Positions 22,012 through 27,457 of a stretch of 27,457 nucleotides of DNA are shown here, in pieces (position 1 is the first letter of the stretch; every line of letters starts with the position of its first letter). The position numbers were made by a program, and so were the translations under genes. The stretch covers positions 1 to 27,457 of the forward strand of contig NZ_DAOUCJ010000051.1 in the NCBI RefSeq assembly GCF_034432235.1, given 5' to 3'. The notes under the pieces are model-generated. The model ran no database searches, was not told the origin of the DNA, and worked only from the letters and a program-made list of their open reading frames with translations. The DNA comes from Thermoflexus sp. (GTDB lineage: Bacteria > Chloroflexota > Anaerolineae > Thermoflexales > Thermoflexaceae).

Positions 22012-22713
22012 ATGATCGAGCCGACAACGCCGGAACGCGTCCTGGTGGTGGCGGCCCATCCCGACGATGTGGAGTTCACCTGCGCGGGCACGCTGGCCAA
22101 GTGGGCCCGACGGGGCAGCGTCATCGCCCTGGTGCTCTGCACCAGCGGCGACGCGGGAACGGAGGAGACGAATCGATCGCGGGAGGAGATGGCGCGGATC
22201 CGGGAGGCGGAGCAGGAGGCGGCCGCCCGGGTCCTGGGCATCGCCGAGGTGATCTTCCTGCGCCATCCGGACGGCCTGCTGCAACCCACCCTGGAGCTGC
22301 GGCGGGAGCTGGTGCGGGAGATCCGCCGCTTCCGGCCCCAGGCCCTGGTCTGTGGCGATCCATCGGTTTATTTCTACGGGGAGGACTACATCAACCACCC
22401 GGATCATCGGGCGGCAGCCCAGGCCGCGCTGGAAGCCGTGTTCCCCGCCGCGGGGATGCCCCTCCTCTTCCCCGAGCTGGGCCTTCCCCCTCATCGGGTG
22501 CGAGAGGTGTATATCTACGGCGCGGCGCAGCCCAATGTATGGATCGACATCGAGGAGACCCTGGAGATCAAAATCGAAGCCCTGCGCTGCCACCGCAGCC
22601 AGATCGGGGATTGGGATCCAGGCCCCACCCTGCGGGCATGGGCCACTGAGGAGGGACGGACCGTAGGTATGCGTTATGCGGAGGCGTTTCGCCGGATGGT
22701 GATCGGAGAATAA
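22012..22713 (+). CDS. PIG-L/LmbE family N-deacetylase
   Basis: This 233-residue protein is a zinc-dependent deacetylase of the PIG-L/LmbE family, which removes acetyl groups from amino-sugar or related N-acetyl compounds. The zinc-binding motif AHPDDVE (15-21, H16, D18, D19) and the downstream NHPDHR with H129, D131 and H132 are present, and the length is normal. No signal peptide; cytosolic. ATG 22012 has GGAGGA 4-5 nt upstream. The substrate cannot be read from sequence. The gene is divergent from the aminomutase/ligase/acetyltransferase cluster, so acting on an acetylated product of that cluster is a possible link, but bacillithiol-type or general sugar deacetylation is equally open. Confidence 0.9.
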   Translation: MIEPTTPERVLVVAAHPDDVEFTCAGTLAKWARRGSVIALVLCTSGDAGTEETNRSREEMARIREAEQEAAARVLGIAEVIFLRHPDGLLQPTLELRRELVREIRRFRPQALVCGDPSVYFYGEDYINHPDHRAAAQAALEAVFPAAGMPLLFPELGLPPHRVREVYIYGAAQPNVWIDIEETLEIKIEALRCHRSQIGDWDPGPTLRAWATEEGRTVGMRYAEAFRRMVIGE

Positions 22714-22714
22714 C

Positions 22715-22763
22715 CCGGCGCCCTTCCTCCGCCGGTCTTCCCGGGGAACTCTGGAGGCCAGAG
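22715..22763. other. Weak hairpins between convergent genes
   Basis: CCGGCG (22715-22720) pairs with CGCCGG (22730-22735) right after the PIG-L stop, followed by TCTTCCC. CTCTGG (22749-22754) pairs with CCAGAG (22758-22763). Either could help end transcription from the PIG-L or M50 gene, but neither has a real T-run. Confidence 0.3.
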
Positions 22764-22867
22764 GGTGTGCCTTCAGCGTCCCGACCGGCCTCCACAAAAC
22801 ATCCCTCACCAGGAAGCTCGGGGATCTTCGTGCCCCCGAGGGGAGCCCTATACCAGAAGTCCCGCCC

Positions 22868-23500
22868 TCATAGATGCATCAACCGGAACGCCAGGGCGTA
22901 GAAGGGCTGCAACACGCTCCCGAGAAGGCCCAGCTGCCGATCCAGCACCAGGAAGAGCAGCAGCAGCATCGGCCCATAGGCCTCCAGCCGGGCGTAGGCA
23001 TACGCCAGATCCGGTGGGAGCAGCCCCTGCAGCACCCGATAGCCATCCAGCGGGGGCAGAGGGAGCATGTTAAAAACGGCCAGGCCGATGTTGATGAAGA
23101 TCCACGCACTCAGGAACGGAAGGACCAGCCGGGGAGGCAGGAACCCGATCTCCAGGCCCATCCGGTAAACCAGGATCCCCAGGCCGGCCAGGAGCAGGTT
23201 CATCAGCGGCCCTGCGCCTCCGACCAGCGCCATCCCCACGCGGGGGCCATAGCGCAGATATAGGGGGTTCACCGGGACCGGACGGGCCCATCCGAACCCG
23301 GCCAGCACCAGCATCAGGGCGCCGATGGGATCCAGATGGGCCATCGGGTTCAGGGTCACCCGCCCGTAGCGGCGCGGGGTGGGATCCCCGAGGCGTTCGG
23401 CCACCCAGGCGTGGGCCAGCTCATGCAACGGCAGGGCGAACAGGAAGATCATCGCCAGAGCCAGCAGATATCCCGGATCGCTGAGGCGGACGAAGGGCAT
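22868..23500 (-). CDS. M50 family (site-2 protease-like) membrane metalloprotease
   Basis: This 210-residue membrane protein belongs to the short bacterial M50B group (YwhC/Rip3-like). It has the zinc motif HELAH (H26, E27, H30) within a hydrophobic helix and the third-ligand motif NMLPLPPLDG with D152, followed by further hydrophobic helices. Such proteases cleave transmembrane segments, but the substrates of this short group are mostly unknown. ATG 23500 is supported by GGAGGTG 7-8 nt upstream. The gene lies downstream of the tRNA-Met terminator on the same strand and converges with the PIG-L gene. No PDZ or CBS domain is present. Confidence 0.9.
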   Translation of the reverse strand: MPFVRLSDPGYLLALAMIFLFALPLHELAHAWVAERLGDPTPRRYGRVTLNPMAHLDPIGALMLVLAGFGWARPVPVNPLYLRYGPRVGMALVGGAGPLMNLLLAGLGILVYRMGLEIGFLPPRLVLPFLSAWIFINIGLAVFNMLPLPPLDGYRVLQGLLPPDLAYAYARLEAYGPMLLLLFLVLDRQLGLLGSVLQPFYALAFRLMHL

Positions 23501-23585
23501 ATCGGCACACCTCCTGCGGTTTCCCCGGGCATATCATTCCCGAAGAGAGGCCCTGTATTCCGGCCGCTCCCTGAAGTGAAATCCA

Positions 23586-23633
23586 AATAAAACGCCCCGG
23601 GGCGGCTGGGCCTTCCCGACCGTCCCGGGGCGT
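23586..23633 (-). terminator. Rho-independent terminator of the tRNA-Met gene
   Basis: On the - strand, ACGCCCCGGG (23633-23624) pairs perfectly over 10 bp with CCCGGGGCGT (23601-23592) and is followed at once by TTTATTT. The element lies 13 nt past the tRNA 3' end and ahead of the M50 gene. Confidence 0.85.
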
Positions 23634-23645
23634 GGGGGTCGCAGG

Positions 23646-23718
23646 TGGCGAGGGTGGGACTCGAACCCACAACCCGCCGATTATGAGCCGGCTGCTCTGC
23701 CACTTGAGCTACCTCGCC
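23646..23718 (-). tRNA. tRNA-Met (CAU anticodon)
   Basis: The - strand folds into a complete cloverleaf: acceptor GGCGAGG/CCTCGCC, D arm GCTC...GAGC, anticodon stem GCCGG/TCGGC with loop CTCATAA, variable GGGTT, and T arm GTGGG-TTCGAGT-CCCAC. The anticodon CAT lies at 23683-23685. The discriminator base is A and the CCA end is not encoded. The overall sequence resembles elongator tRNA-Met more than initiator tRNA (it has a normal first acceptor pair G-C) or tRNA-Ile2, which also has a CAU anticodon. A strong promoter and a terminator flank it. Confidence 0.95.
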
Positions 23719-23729
23719 GGGCAGTAAAA

Positions 23730-23758
23730 ATTATATGCGGAGACCGACTCATCGTCAA
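23730..23758 (-). promoter_or_regulatory. Consensus sigma-70 promoter of tRNA-Met
   Basis: On the - strand, TTGACG (23758-23753) and TATAAT (23735-23730) are separated by exactly 17 nt. The -10 is a perfect match and the -35 matches five of six. Transcription would begin about 5 nt before the mature tRNA. This is by far the best promoter in the window. Confidence 0.9.
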
Positions 23759-23949
23759 AGAAAACCCATCCGCATCGAGCCCTCGCCTGTATATGCGCTC
23801 GGCCCTATCCTTCCAGAAGGTGGCAGGGGAACGGCGAAGCTTCCCCTCTTTCCCCCTCGCTGGATTCAACCGGACCCCCCTTGCTTCGGCAGCGGCCAGC
23901 TGTTCCAGGAACGCCATCAACTGCACCCGCAGGTCATCAAAGGTCGGCC

Positions 23950-24642
23950 TCAACTCCTCCACTCCAGCTCGAAACCATAAGTGTGGCGGAAAAGATGGCG
24001 GAAGCGGAGGTAATCCGCCAGACGGGCGGCCAGCCCCTGATCCATCACCGCAGGGCGAATCGTCCCCCATGGATTCATCATGCGTTGCAGCAGATACGTA
24101 GGCCAATGAGGACCCACGGGGAGATCCTTATCCACTCGCACCGCGATGCGTTCAAAGATGCGCTCCACCCCCGAATAGAAGTCATGCAATAAGCTCCCAA
24201 TGCTTCGCATGGCGAATTCATCGGGCTCGCCGGATAACCGGCTCCAGAAGATCTCCAGGCTGCGGATCAGGCGCTCCAGATTCGCCAGCTCCAATTCGAT
24301 CTCCTGGCTCAGCGCATCCAGGGGATCCTCAGGCATCCTGTTTTCCTCCAGAATCCGGGATCGCCAATGAGGGGGCACGTTCTCCAGGCTGACCCGATGA
24401 AGCGCTATCCCCTCCGGAAGGAGATCCCAGCACGCCCGCAAAGCCTCAACGTATCGCTCGGGCGCCAGGCCTTCCACAGCGATGTCGATGTCCGAACGCT
24501 CATGCCACGGGCTCTGCCCGGCCAGGGAGCCGAAAAGCACAGCCCGCTGGACACCGAAACGGGCCCTTAACAACTCGATGCAGGCCATGGCCGCCTTCCA
24601 GGCGGCTGCCCGCCGGGCCTCCGCATCGCCCTCGCCTCGCAT
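23950..24642 (-). CDS. Fused minimal nucleotidyltransferase-HEPN (MntA-HepT-like) protein, frameshifted C-terminus
   Basis: The N-terminal half carries the nucleotidyltransferase motif GS-x11-DxD (G38, S39, D51, D53: GSLAGQSPWHERSDID). The C-terminal half is a helical HEPN/HepT-like domain with the RNase motif R-x4-H-x-Y (R215, H220, Y222 in RHLFRHTY). In known MntA-HepT systems these are two proteins: HepT is an RNA-cleaving toxin and MntA adenylylates and silences it. Here they are one chain of 230 residues. The frame stops just after GFELEWRS. The next frame continues naturally as EELRPTFDDLRVQL then MAFLEQL, so about 30 C-terminal residues appear lost to a one-base deletion near 23957. 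ATG 24642 is chosen for its purine-rich lead; ATG 24690 is an alternative. Confidence 0.75.
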   Translation of the reverse strand: MRGEGDAEARRAAAWKAAMACIELLRARFGVQRAVLFGSLAGQSPWHERSDIDIAVEGLAPERYVEALRACWDLLPEGIALHRVSLENVPPHWRSRILEENRMPEDPLDALSQEIELELANLERLIRSLEIFWSRLSGEPDEFAMRSIGSLLHDFYSGVERIFERIAVRVDKDLPVGPHWPTYLLQRMMNPWGTIRPAVMDQGLAARLADYLRFRHLFRHTYGFELEWRS

Positions 24643-24732
24643 GGATCCTGTCCCCCTGTTCGCGAAGGAGCCGCCCGCCTTCGAGCCCATCGAGAGGAGG
24701 CCTCTGGCTTCCTCCAGCCGCTATGGTCGGCC

Positions 24733-25125
24733 TTAACTGAGTTCCTCCCAGTCGATCTTCGGCAGCCCGTAAAGGCCGGCCTTGAGAACCTTCAGGGAGA
24801 GCAGGGCGCACTTGATGCGAGCCGGCCCCAGGGGAATCCCCAGCATCTCCAGGATGTCGTCCCGGGTCAGCTGTCGGGCTTCCTCTACCGTCGCCCCTTT
24901 AATCCGCTCGGTCAGCATGGAGGCGGATGCCTGGCTGATCGCGCAGCCCTTCCCCGAGAACCGCACATCCACGATGCGCCCATCCTGCACTTTCAGGTCG
25001 ATCCGAATCCGATCCCCGCACAGGGGGTTATCGTCTTCGTAAGAGATATCCGCATCCGGCAACACGCCGTAATTGCGGGGATTCTCATAATGGTCCAGGA
25101 TGATCTCCCGATAGAGGTCTTCCAT
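24733..25125 (-). CDS. sufU: Iron-sulfur cluster assembly protein SufU (NifU-like, zinc type)
   Basis: This 130-residue IscU/SufU-family protein has cysteines C36 (PLCGDR, with D38), C61 (GKGCAIS) and C106 (IKCALL). The roughly 20-residue insertion between the second and third cysteines (TVEEARQLTRDDILEMLGIP) is typical of SufU. SufU is the zinc-bound sulfur-relay partner of the cysteine desulfurase SufS. No sufS or sufBCD gene is in the window, so it is separated from the rest of the pathway here. ATG 25125 gives the family N-terminus MEDLYREIILDHY. TTG 25143 is possible but less likely. A promoter about 50 nt upstream suggests its own transcription start. Confidence 0.93.
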   Translation of the reverse strand: MEDLYREIILDHYENPRNYGVLPDADISYEDDNPLCGDRIRIDLKVQDGRIVDVRFSGKGCAISQASASMLTERIKGATVEEARQLTRDDILEMLGIPLGPARIKCALLSLKVLKAGLYGLPKIDWEELS

Positions 25126-25173
25126 CGCCTCGGTCCTCGCCAAGGAGTTCCTTGGATGCCTTTCGCTCCTCTC

Positions 25174-25202
25174 ATCATACCACGATCCCCATCGGGATTC
25201 AC
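25174..25202 (-). promoter_or_regulatory. Probable promoter of sufU
   Basis: On the - strand, GTGAAT (25202-25197) lies 17 nt ahead of TATGAT (25179-25174). The -10 matches five of six bases and the -35 three of six. The element lies 49 nt upstream of the sufU start and downstream of the SDR-like gene. Confidence 0.45.
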
Positions 25203-25248
25203 CTTCCCGACGGATCGCTCGGGGAGCCGCGCCGATGATCCGATCCCA

Positions 25249-25959
25249 TCACCGACAGGCGCCGGGATCGTTCTCCGCGCGAGAGGCTTCGCCGGAGCGG
25301 GGAGCGAGGCGCACGGTCTCGCCCGACCCATCCATGCGAACGATCCGCTCCAGAACGACGATCGGATCCTCCCCGGGGATCCCCCGGGGGGCGTCCTCGC
25401 TGGGGGTGAGGAGCACATGCACGGCCAGGCCGAAGGGGCCCAGAGCGTCCCGGGCCGCATGGGCCAGGGCCAGTAACCCGGCTTTCCCGGCCCCATAGGC
25501 GGCGTGCAGGATCCCCCCCTCCAGAAGCCGCGCAGGAACCAGGAAGACGAACGCTCCACTCCCCCGTTCGATCATCGCCGGGGCAGCCGCCTGCAGCAGG
25601 TTGAAGGCTCCCTTGAGGATCACAGCCAAGGTGCGATCCCACTCGTATTCCCCCATCTCCAGCAGCCCGCGATGGGGATGAACTTCCGCGTGGTGGACGA
25701 TCAGATCCAGCCGGCCCCAGCGGGCCAGGATCTCCTGAACCATGGCCCCTACAGCGACCCGGTTGGCCACATCGGCGTGGAAAGGCTCCGCCGACCCGCC
25801 CTCCCCGCGGATCCGTTCGGCGGTCCGCTCCGCCGCCGCCGGATGGATGTCATTGGCCACGACATGGAAACCCCGGGCCGCCAGCATCCGGGAGAGCCAC
25901 TCCCCCCATCCCCGTCCGGCTCCCGTGACCAGCGCCACCGGCCGCGCATGGCTTCCCAT
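25249..25959 (-). CDS. Short-chain dehydrogenase (SDR) homologue with incomplete active site
   Basis: This 236-residue protein has the SDR Rossmann motif TGAGRGWG (12-19), an acidic end of strand 2 (ND at 36-37, suggesting NAD(H) preference), HADVAN near 61, and the YxxxK pair Y155/K159. Two residues of the catalytic tetrad are missing. The Asn of the usual xVNLKG segment is Ile114 (AVILKG), and the Ser position reads FLVPAR (V141-P142) instead of xISS. The NNAG motif is HHAE (89-92). Standard dehydrogenase activity is doubtful, and nucleotide binding remains likely. ATG 25959 follows a G-rich Shine-Dalgarno and lies 23 nt after the ychF stop, indicating cotranscription. GTG 25986 overlaps ychF. 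Confidence 0.85.
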   Translation of the reverse strand: MGSHARPVALVTGAGRGWGEWLSRMLAARGFHVVANDIHPAAAERTAERIRGEGGSAEPFHADVANRVAVGAMVQEILARWGRLDLIVHHAEVHPHRGLLEMGEYEWDRTLAVILKGAFNLLQAAAPAMIERGSGAFVFLVPARLLEGGILHAAYGAGKAGLLALAHAARDALGPFGLAVHVLLTPSEDAPRGIPGEDPIVVLERIVRMDGSGETVRLAPRSGEASRAENDPGACR

Positions 25960-25982
25960 CTGTCCCCCTGCCCCCTCCCGAT

Positions 25983-27074
25983 TCACGAGTGGAACCGGAA
26001 ATGCAGGACGTCCCCGTCCTGCACCTCATAATCCCGTCCCTCGATGCGCCAGAGGCCCCGCTCCCGCGCCGCTTGCGGAGAGCCAGCCTCGACCAGCAGA
26101 TGCCACGGGATCACTTCCGCTCGAATGAAGCCCCGCTCCATGTCCGAATGCACCCGCCCCGCCGCCTGTGGGGCCCGCGTTCCCCGAGGGATCGACCAGG
26201 CCCGAACCTCATGGCCGCCCGTGATGGTGAAGAAGGTGATGAGGCCCAGATGGGCATAGGCCGCCTGGATCAGGCGATCCAGGGCGGAGCCGGAGAGGCC
26301 CAGGCTCTCCCGATAGGCCCGGGCTTCCTCCTCGGGCCACTCGTTCAGGGCGGCCTCCAGCTCCGCGCAGACGACGAGGAAGGGGCTTCCCTCCGCCGCG
26401 GCCCGGCGGGCCAGCTCCGCCGCCCAGTGGCCGTCTTCCGGCAGGTCCTCCTCGGATACGTTCAGGACAAGCAGGCGGGGCTTGTCGGTGAGCAGGAAGA
26501 GCTCCCGCAACAGCCCCTGCCAGGCTGCCCGGCCCGGCCAGGTTCGGGCCGGGCGACCGGACTGGAGATGGGCGGCCAGATCCTCTAGGGCGGCGAGGGT
26601 TTCGGCGAAGGCCTGGGGATCCGCCTTCGCCGCCCTCCGGGTCTTCTCCAGGCGGCGCTGCACCGTCTCCAGATCGGCCAGCGCCAGCTCCAGATCCAGC
26701 ACCTCCAGCTCCGCCAGGGGATCCACCTCGCCCAGGCCAGCCGGGATGTTGGGGGCCTCGAACCCGCGGAGCACCATCAGGAGGGCATCGACCTCCCGGA
26801 TGTGCGCCAGGAACTGGTTCCCAAGACCTTCCCCCCGATGGGCGTTCCGCACCAGCCCGGCGATGTCCACAACGGTCAGGGTGGCCGGGACCACCCGTTC
26901 CGGTTGGATGATCCGGGCCAGGGCGTCCAGCCGGGGATCGGGGACGGGGATGACACCGCGGTGCGGCTCGATGGTGGTGAAGGGATAGGGCGCGGTGGGC
27001 ACGGAGTGGCGGGTGAGGGCATTGAAGAGCGTCGATTTGCCCGCGTTGGGCATCCCCACCAGACCGATCTCCAT
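25983..27074 (-). CDS. ychF: Redox-regulated ATPase/GTPase YchF (OLA1 family)
   Basis: This 363-residue P-loop protein has G1 GMPNAGKST (7-15), a G2-like PYPFTTIEPH segment, and G3 DIAGL (70-74). A modified G4, NVSEED (205-210), replaces NKxD, which explains the ATP preference of this family. A helical insert follows, and the TGS domain near the end contains ITGGHEVRAW, the RVHSDMERGFIRAEV segment and a terminal YEVQDGDVLHFRF. YchF binds ribosomes and modulates stress responses. ATG 27074 starts the protein exactly at the family N-terminus (MEIGLVGMPN). The SDR-like gene follows 23 nt downstream. Confidence 0.96.
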   Translation of the reverse strand: MEIGLVGMPNAGKSTLFNALTRHSVPTAPYPFTTIEPHRGVIPVPDPRLDALARIIQPERVVPATLTVVDIAGLVRNAHRGEGLGNQFLAHIREVDALLMVLRGFEAPNIPAGLGEVDPLAELEVLDLELALADLETVQRRLEKTRRAAKADPQAFAETLAALEDLAAHLQSGRPARTWPGRAAWQGLLRELFLLTDKPRLLVLNVSEEDLPEDGHWAAELARRAAAEGSPFLVVCAELEAALNEWPEEEARAYRESLGLSGSALDRLIQAAYAHLGLITFFTITGGHEVRAWSIPRGTRAPQAAGRVHSDMERGFIRAEVIPWHLLVEAGSPQAARERGLWRIEGRDYEVQDGDVLHFRFHS

Positions 27075-27167
27075 GATCGCCTCGCGACGCGAAGGTCCTC
27101 CACCGGGGATTCTACACGGAAAACTCTGGGGCTGGGCTCTGACAAAGCGCCCGGCCGATCCATGGGC

Positions 27168-27457
27168 TCACCGGCGGATCTCGATGGGGATCGGCAGGAT
27201 CACGCCATCCGCTCCCAAGCCCTCCACCGGGATCCGGCCTCCGGGCGGGGCGCGGCGATACAGCCCGACCTTCAGCACGTAGTCCTCGGCGGGCGAATCC
27301 GGACCGCCGAGGATCCGTCCCATGAAATAAACATGAAATAAAAGGGAAGGGCAGCGAGAGGCTGTCCCAGAGAATAACGGACGAACCAGGATCCGTCCTC
27401 ACCGATTTGGAGAAAACCCCGCTCCATGAGCGCAGGGAGATGCGGGGAGGGCATCGG
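27168..27457 (-). pseudogene. Remnant of a membrane glycosyltransferase-like gene, broken by an 11-bp duplication
   Basis: The gene enters from the right edge. Its first visible frame reads MPSPHLPALMERGFLQIGED, then WFVRYSLGQPLAALPFYF. This resembles the SKYGxGQPLLALPFYxxGRLLG stretch of GT39-type membrane glycosyltransferases common in Chloroflexota. At a perfect 11-bp tandem repeat the frame shifts. Removing one copy restores LPFYFMGRILGG and then a C-terminal beta segment (AEDYVLKVGLYRR ... PIPIEIRR) to the stop at 27168-27170. Family members are much longer between these two parts, so an internal deletion is also likely. The family call is by pattern memory only. Confidence 0.5.
27321..27342. 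repeat. Perfect 11-bp tandem duplication
   Basis: CATGAAATAAA occurs at 27321-27331 and again at 27332-27342 with no gap. On the - strand the unit lies inside the coding remnant and shifts its frame. The unit is AT-rich compared with its surroundings. Confidence 0.9.

Overview
The window is very GC-rich, with dense coding and a strong G/C bias at third codon positions. The gene families (tdh-kbl pair, zinc-type SufU, D-Ala-D-Ala-ligase-like ATP-grasp enzymes with a KamA-type radical SAM aminomutase, and a large multidomain secreted subtilase ending in a 'VYLPL' motif) suggest a thermophilic Chloroflexota (Anaerolineae/Thermoflexus-like) chromosome. This assignment is inferred from gene content and protein style; no 16S rRNA is present. 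There is no CRISPR array, no complete insertion sequence and no phage.

Layout. Positions 1-9953 are all on the + strand: the tail of a YugP-type zinc peptidase, a P2A-type (calcium-like) P-type ATPase, a DedA membrane protein, a small DUF2283 protein, a TerC/Alx-type (manganese-type) membrane transporter, a tyrosine-recombinase homologue that has lost most of its catalytic residues, and a 1397-residue secreted subtilase. Positions 10197-13258 (+) hold the threonine degradation pair tdh-kbl and a pseudo-response regulator. Positions 13255-14698 are decayed: a frameshifted membrane-anchored gene, a small secreted-peptide gene and a PIN-domain (VapC-like) remnant, all on the - strand. guaA (+) follows.

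The most notable region is 16315-21558 on the - strand. It is a five-gene, mostly translationally coupled cluster in the order kamA-like lysine 2,3-aminomutase, ATP-grasp ligase, ATP-grasp ligase, GNAT acetyltransferase, ATP-grasp ligase. The aminomutase keeps both aspartates that bind the lysine side chain, so beta-lysine is the likely intermediate. The three ligases and the acetyltransferase would then join and cap it into an unidentified small peptide or amide. A PIG-L/LmbE deacetylase gene is divergent from the cluster across a 453-bp gap. The 106-bp gap inside the cluster holds two interleaved perfect inverted repeats and a CTCCTCC segment that can pair with the Shine-Dalgarno sequence of the next gene, so it may be an RNA switch.

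Positions 22868-27074 (-) carry an M50 site-2-protease-like gene, a tRNA-Met with a textbook promoter and terminator, a fused minimal nucleotidyltransferase-HEPN protein with a frameshifted C-terminus, sufU, a short-chain-dehydrogenase homologue lacking two of its four catalytic-tetrad residues, and ychF. The right edge is the remnant of a membrane glycosyltransferase-like gene broken by a perfect 11-bp tandem duplication.

A recurring theme is proteins with intact folds but missing catalytic residues (recombinase, response regulator, SDR), and accessory or toxin-like genes with single small lesions, next to intact housekeeping genes.
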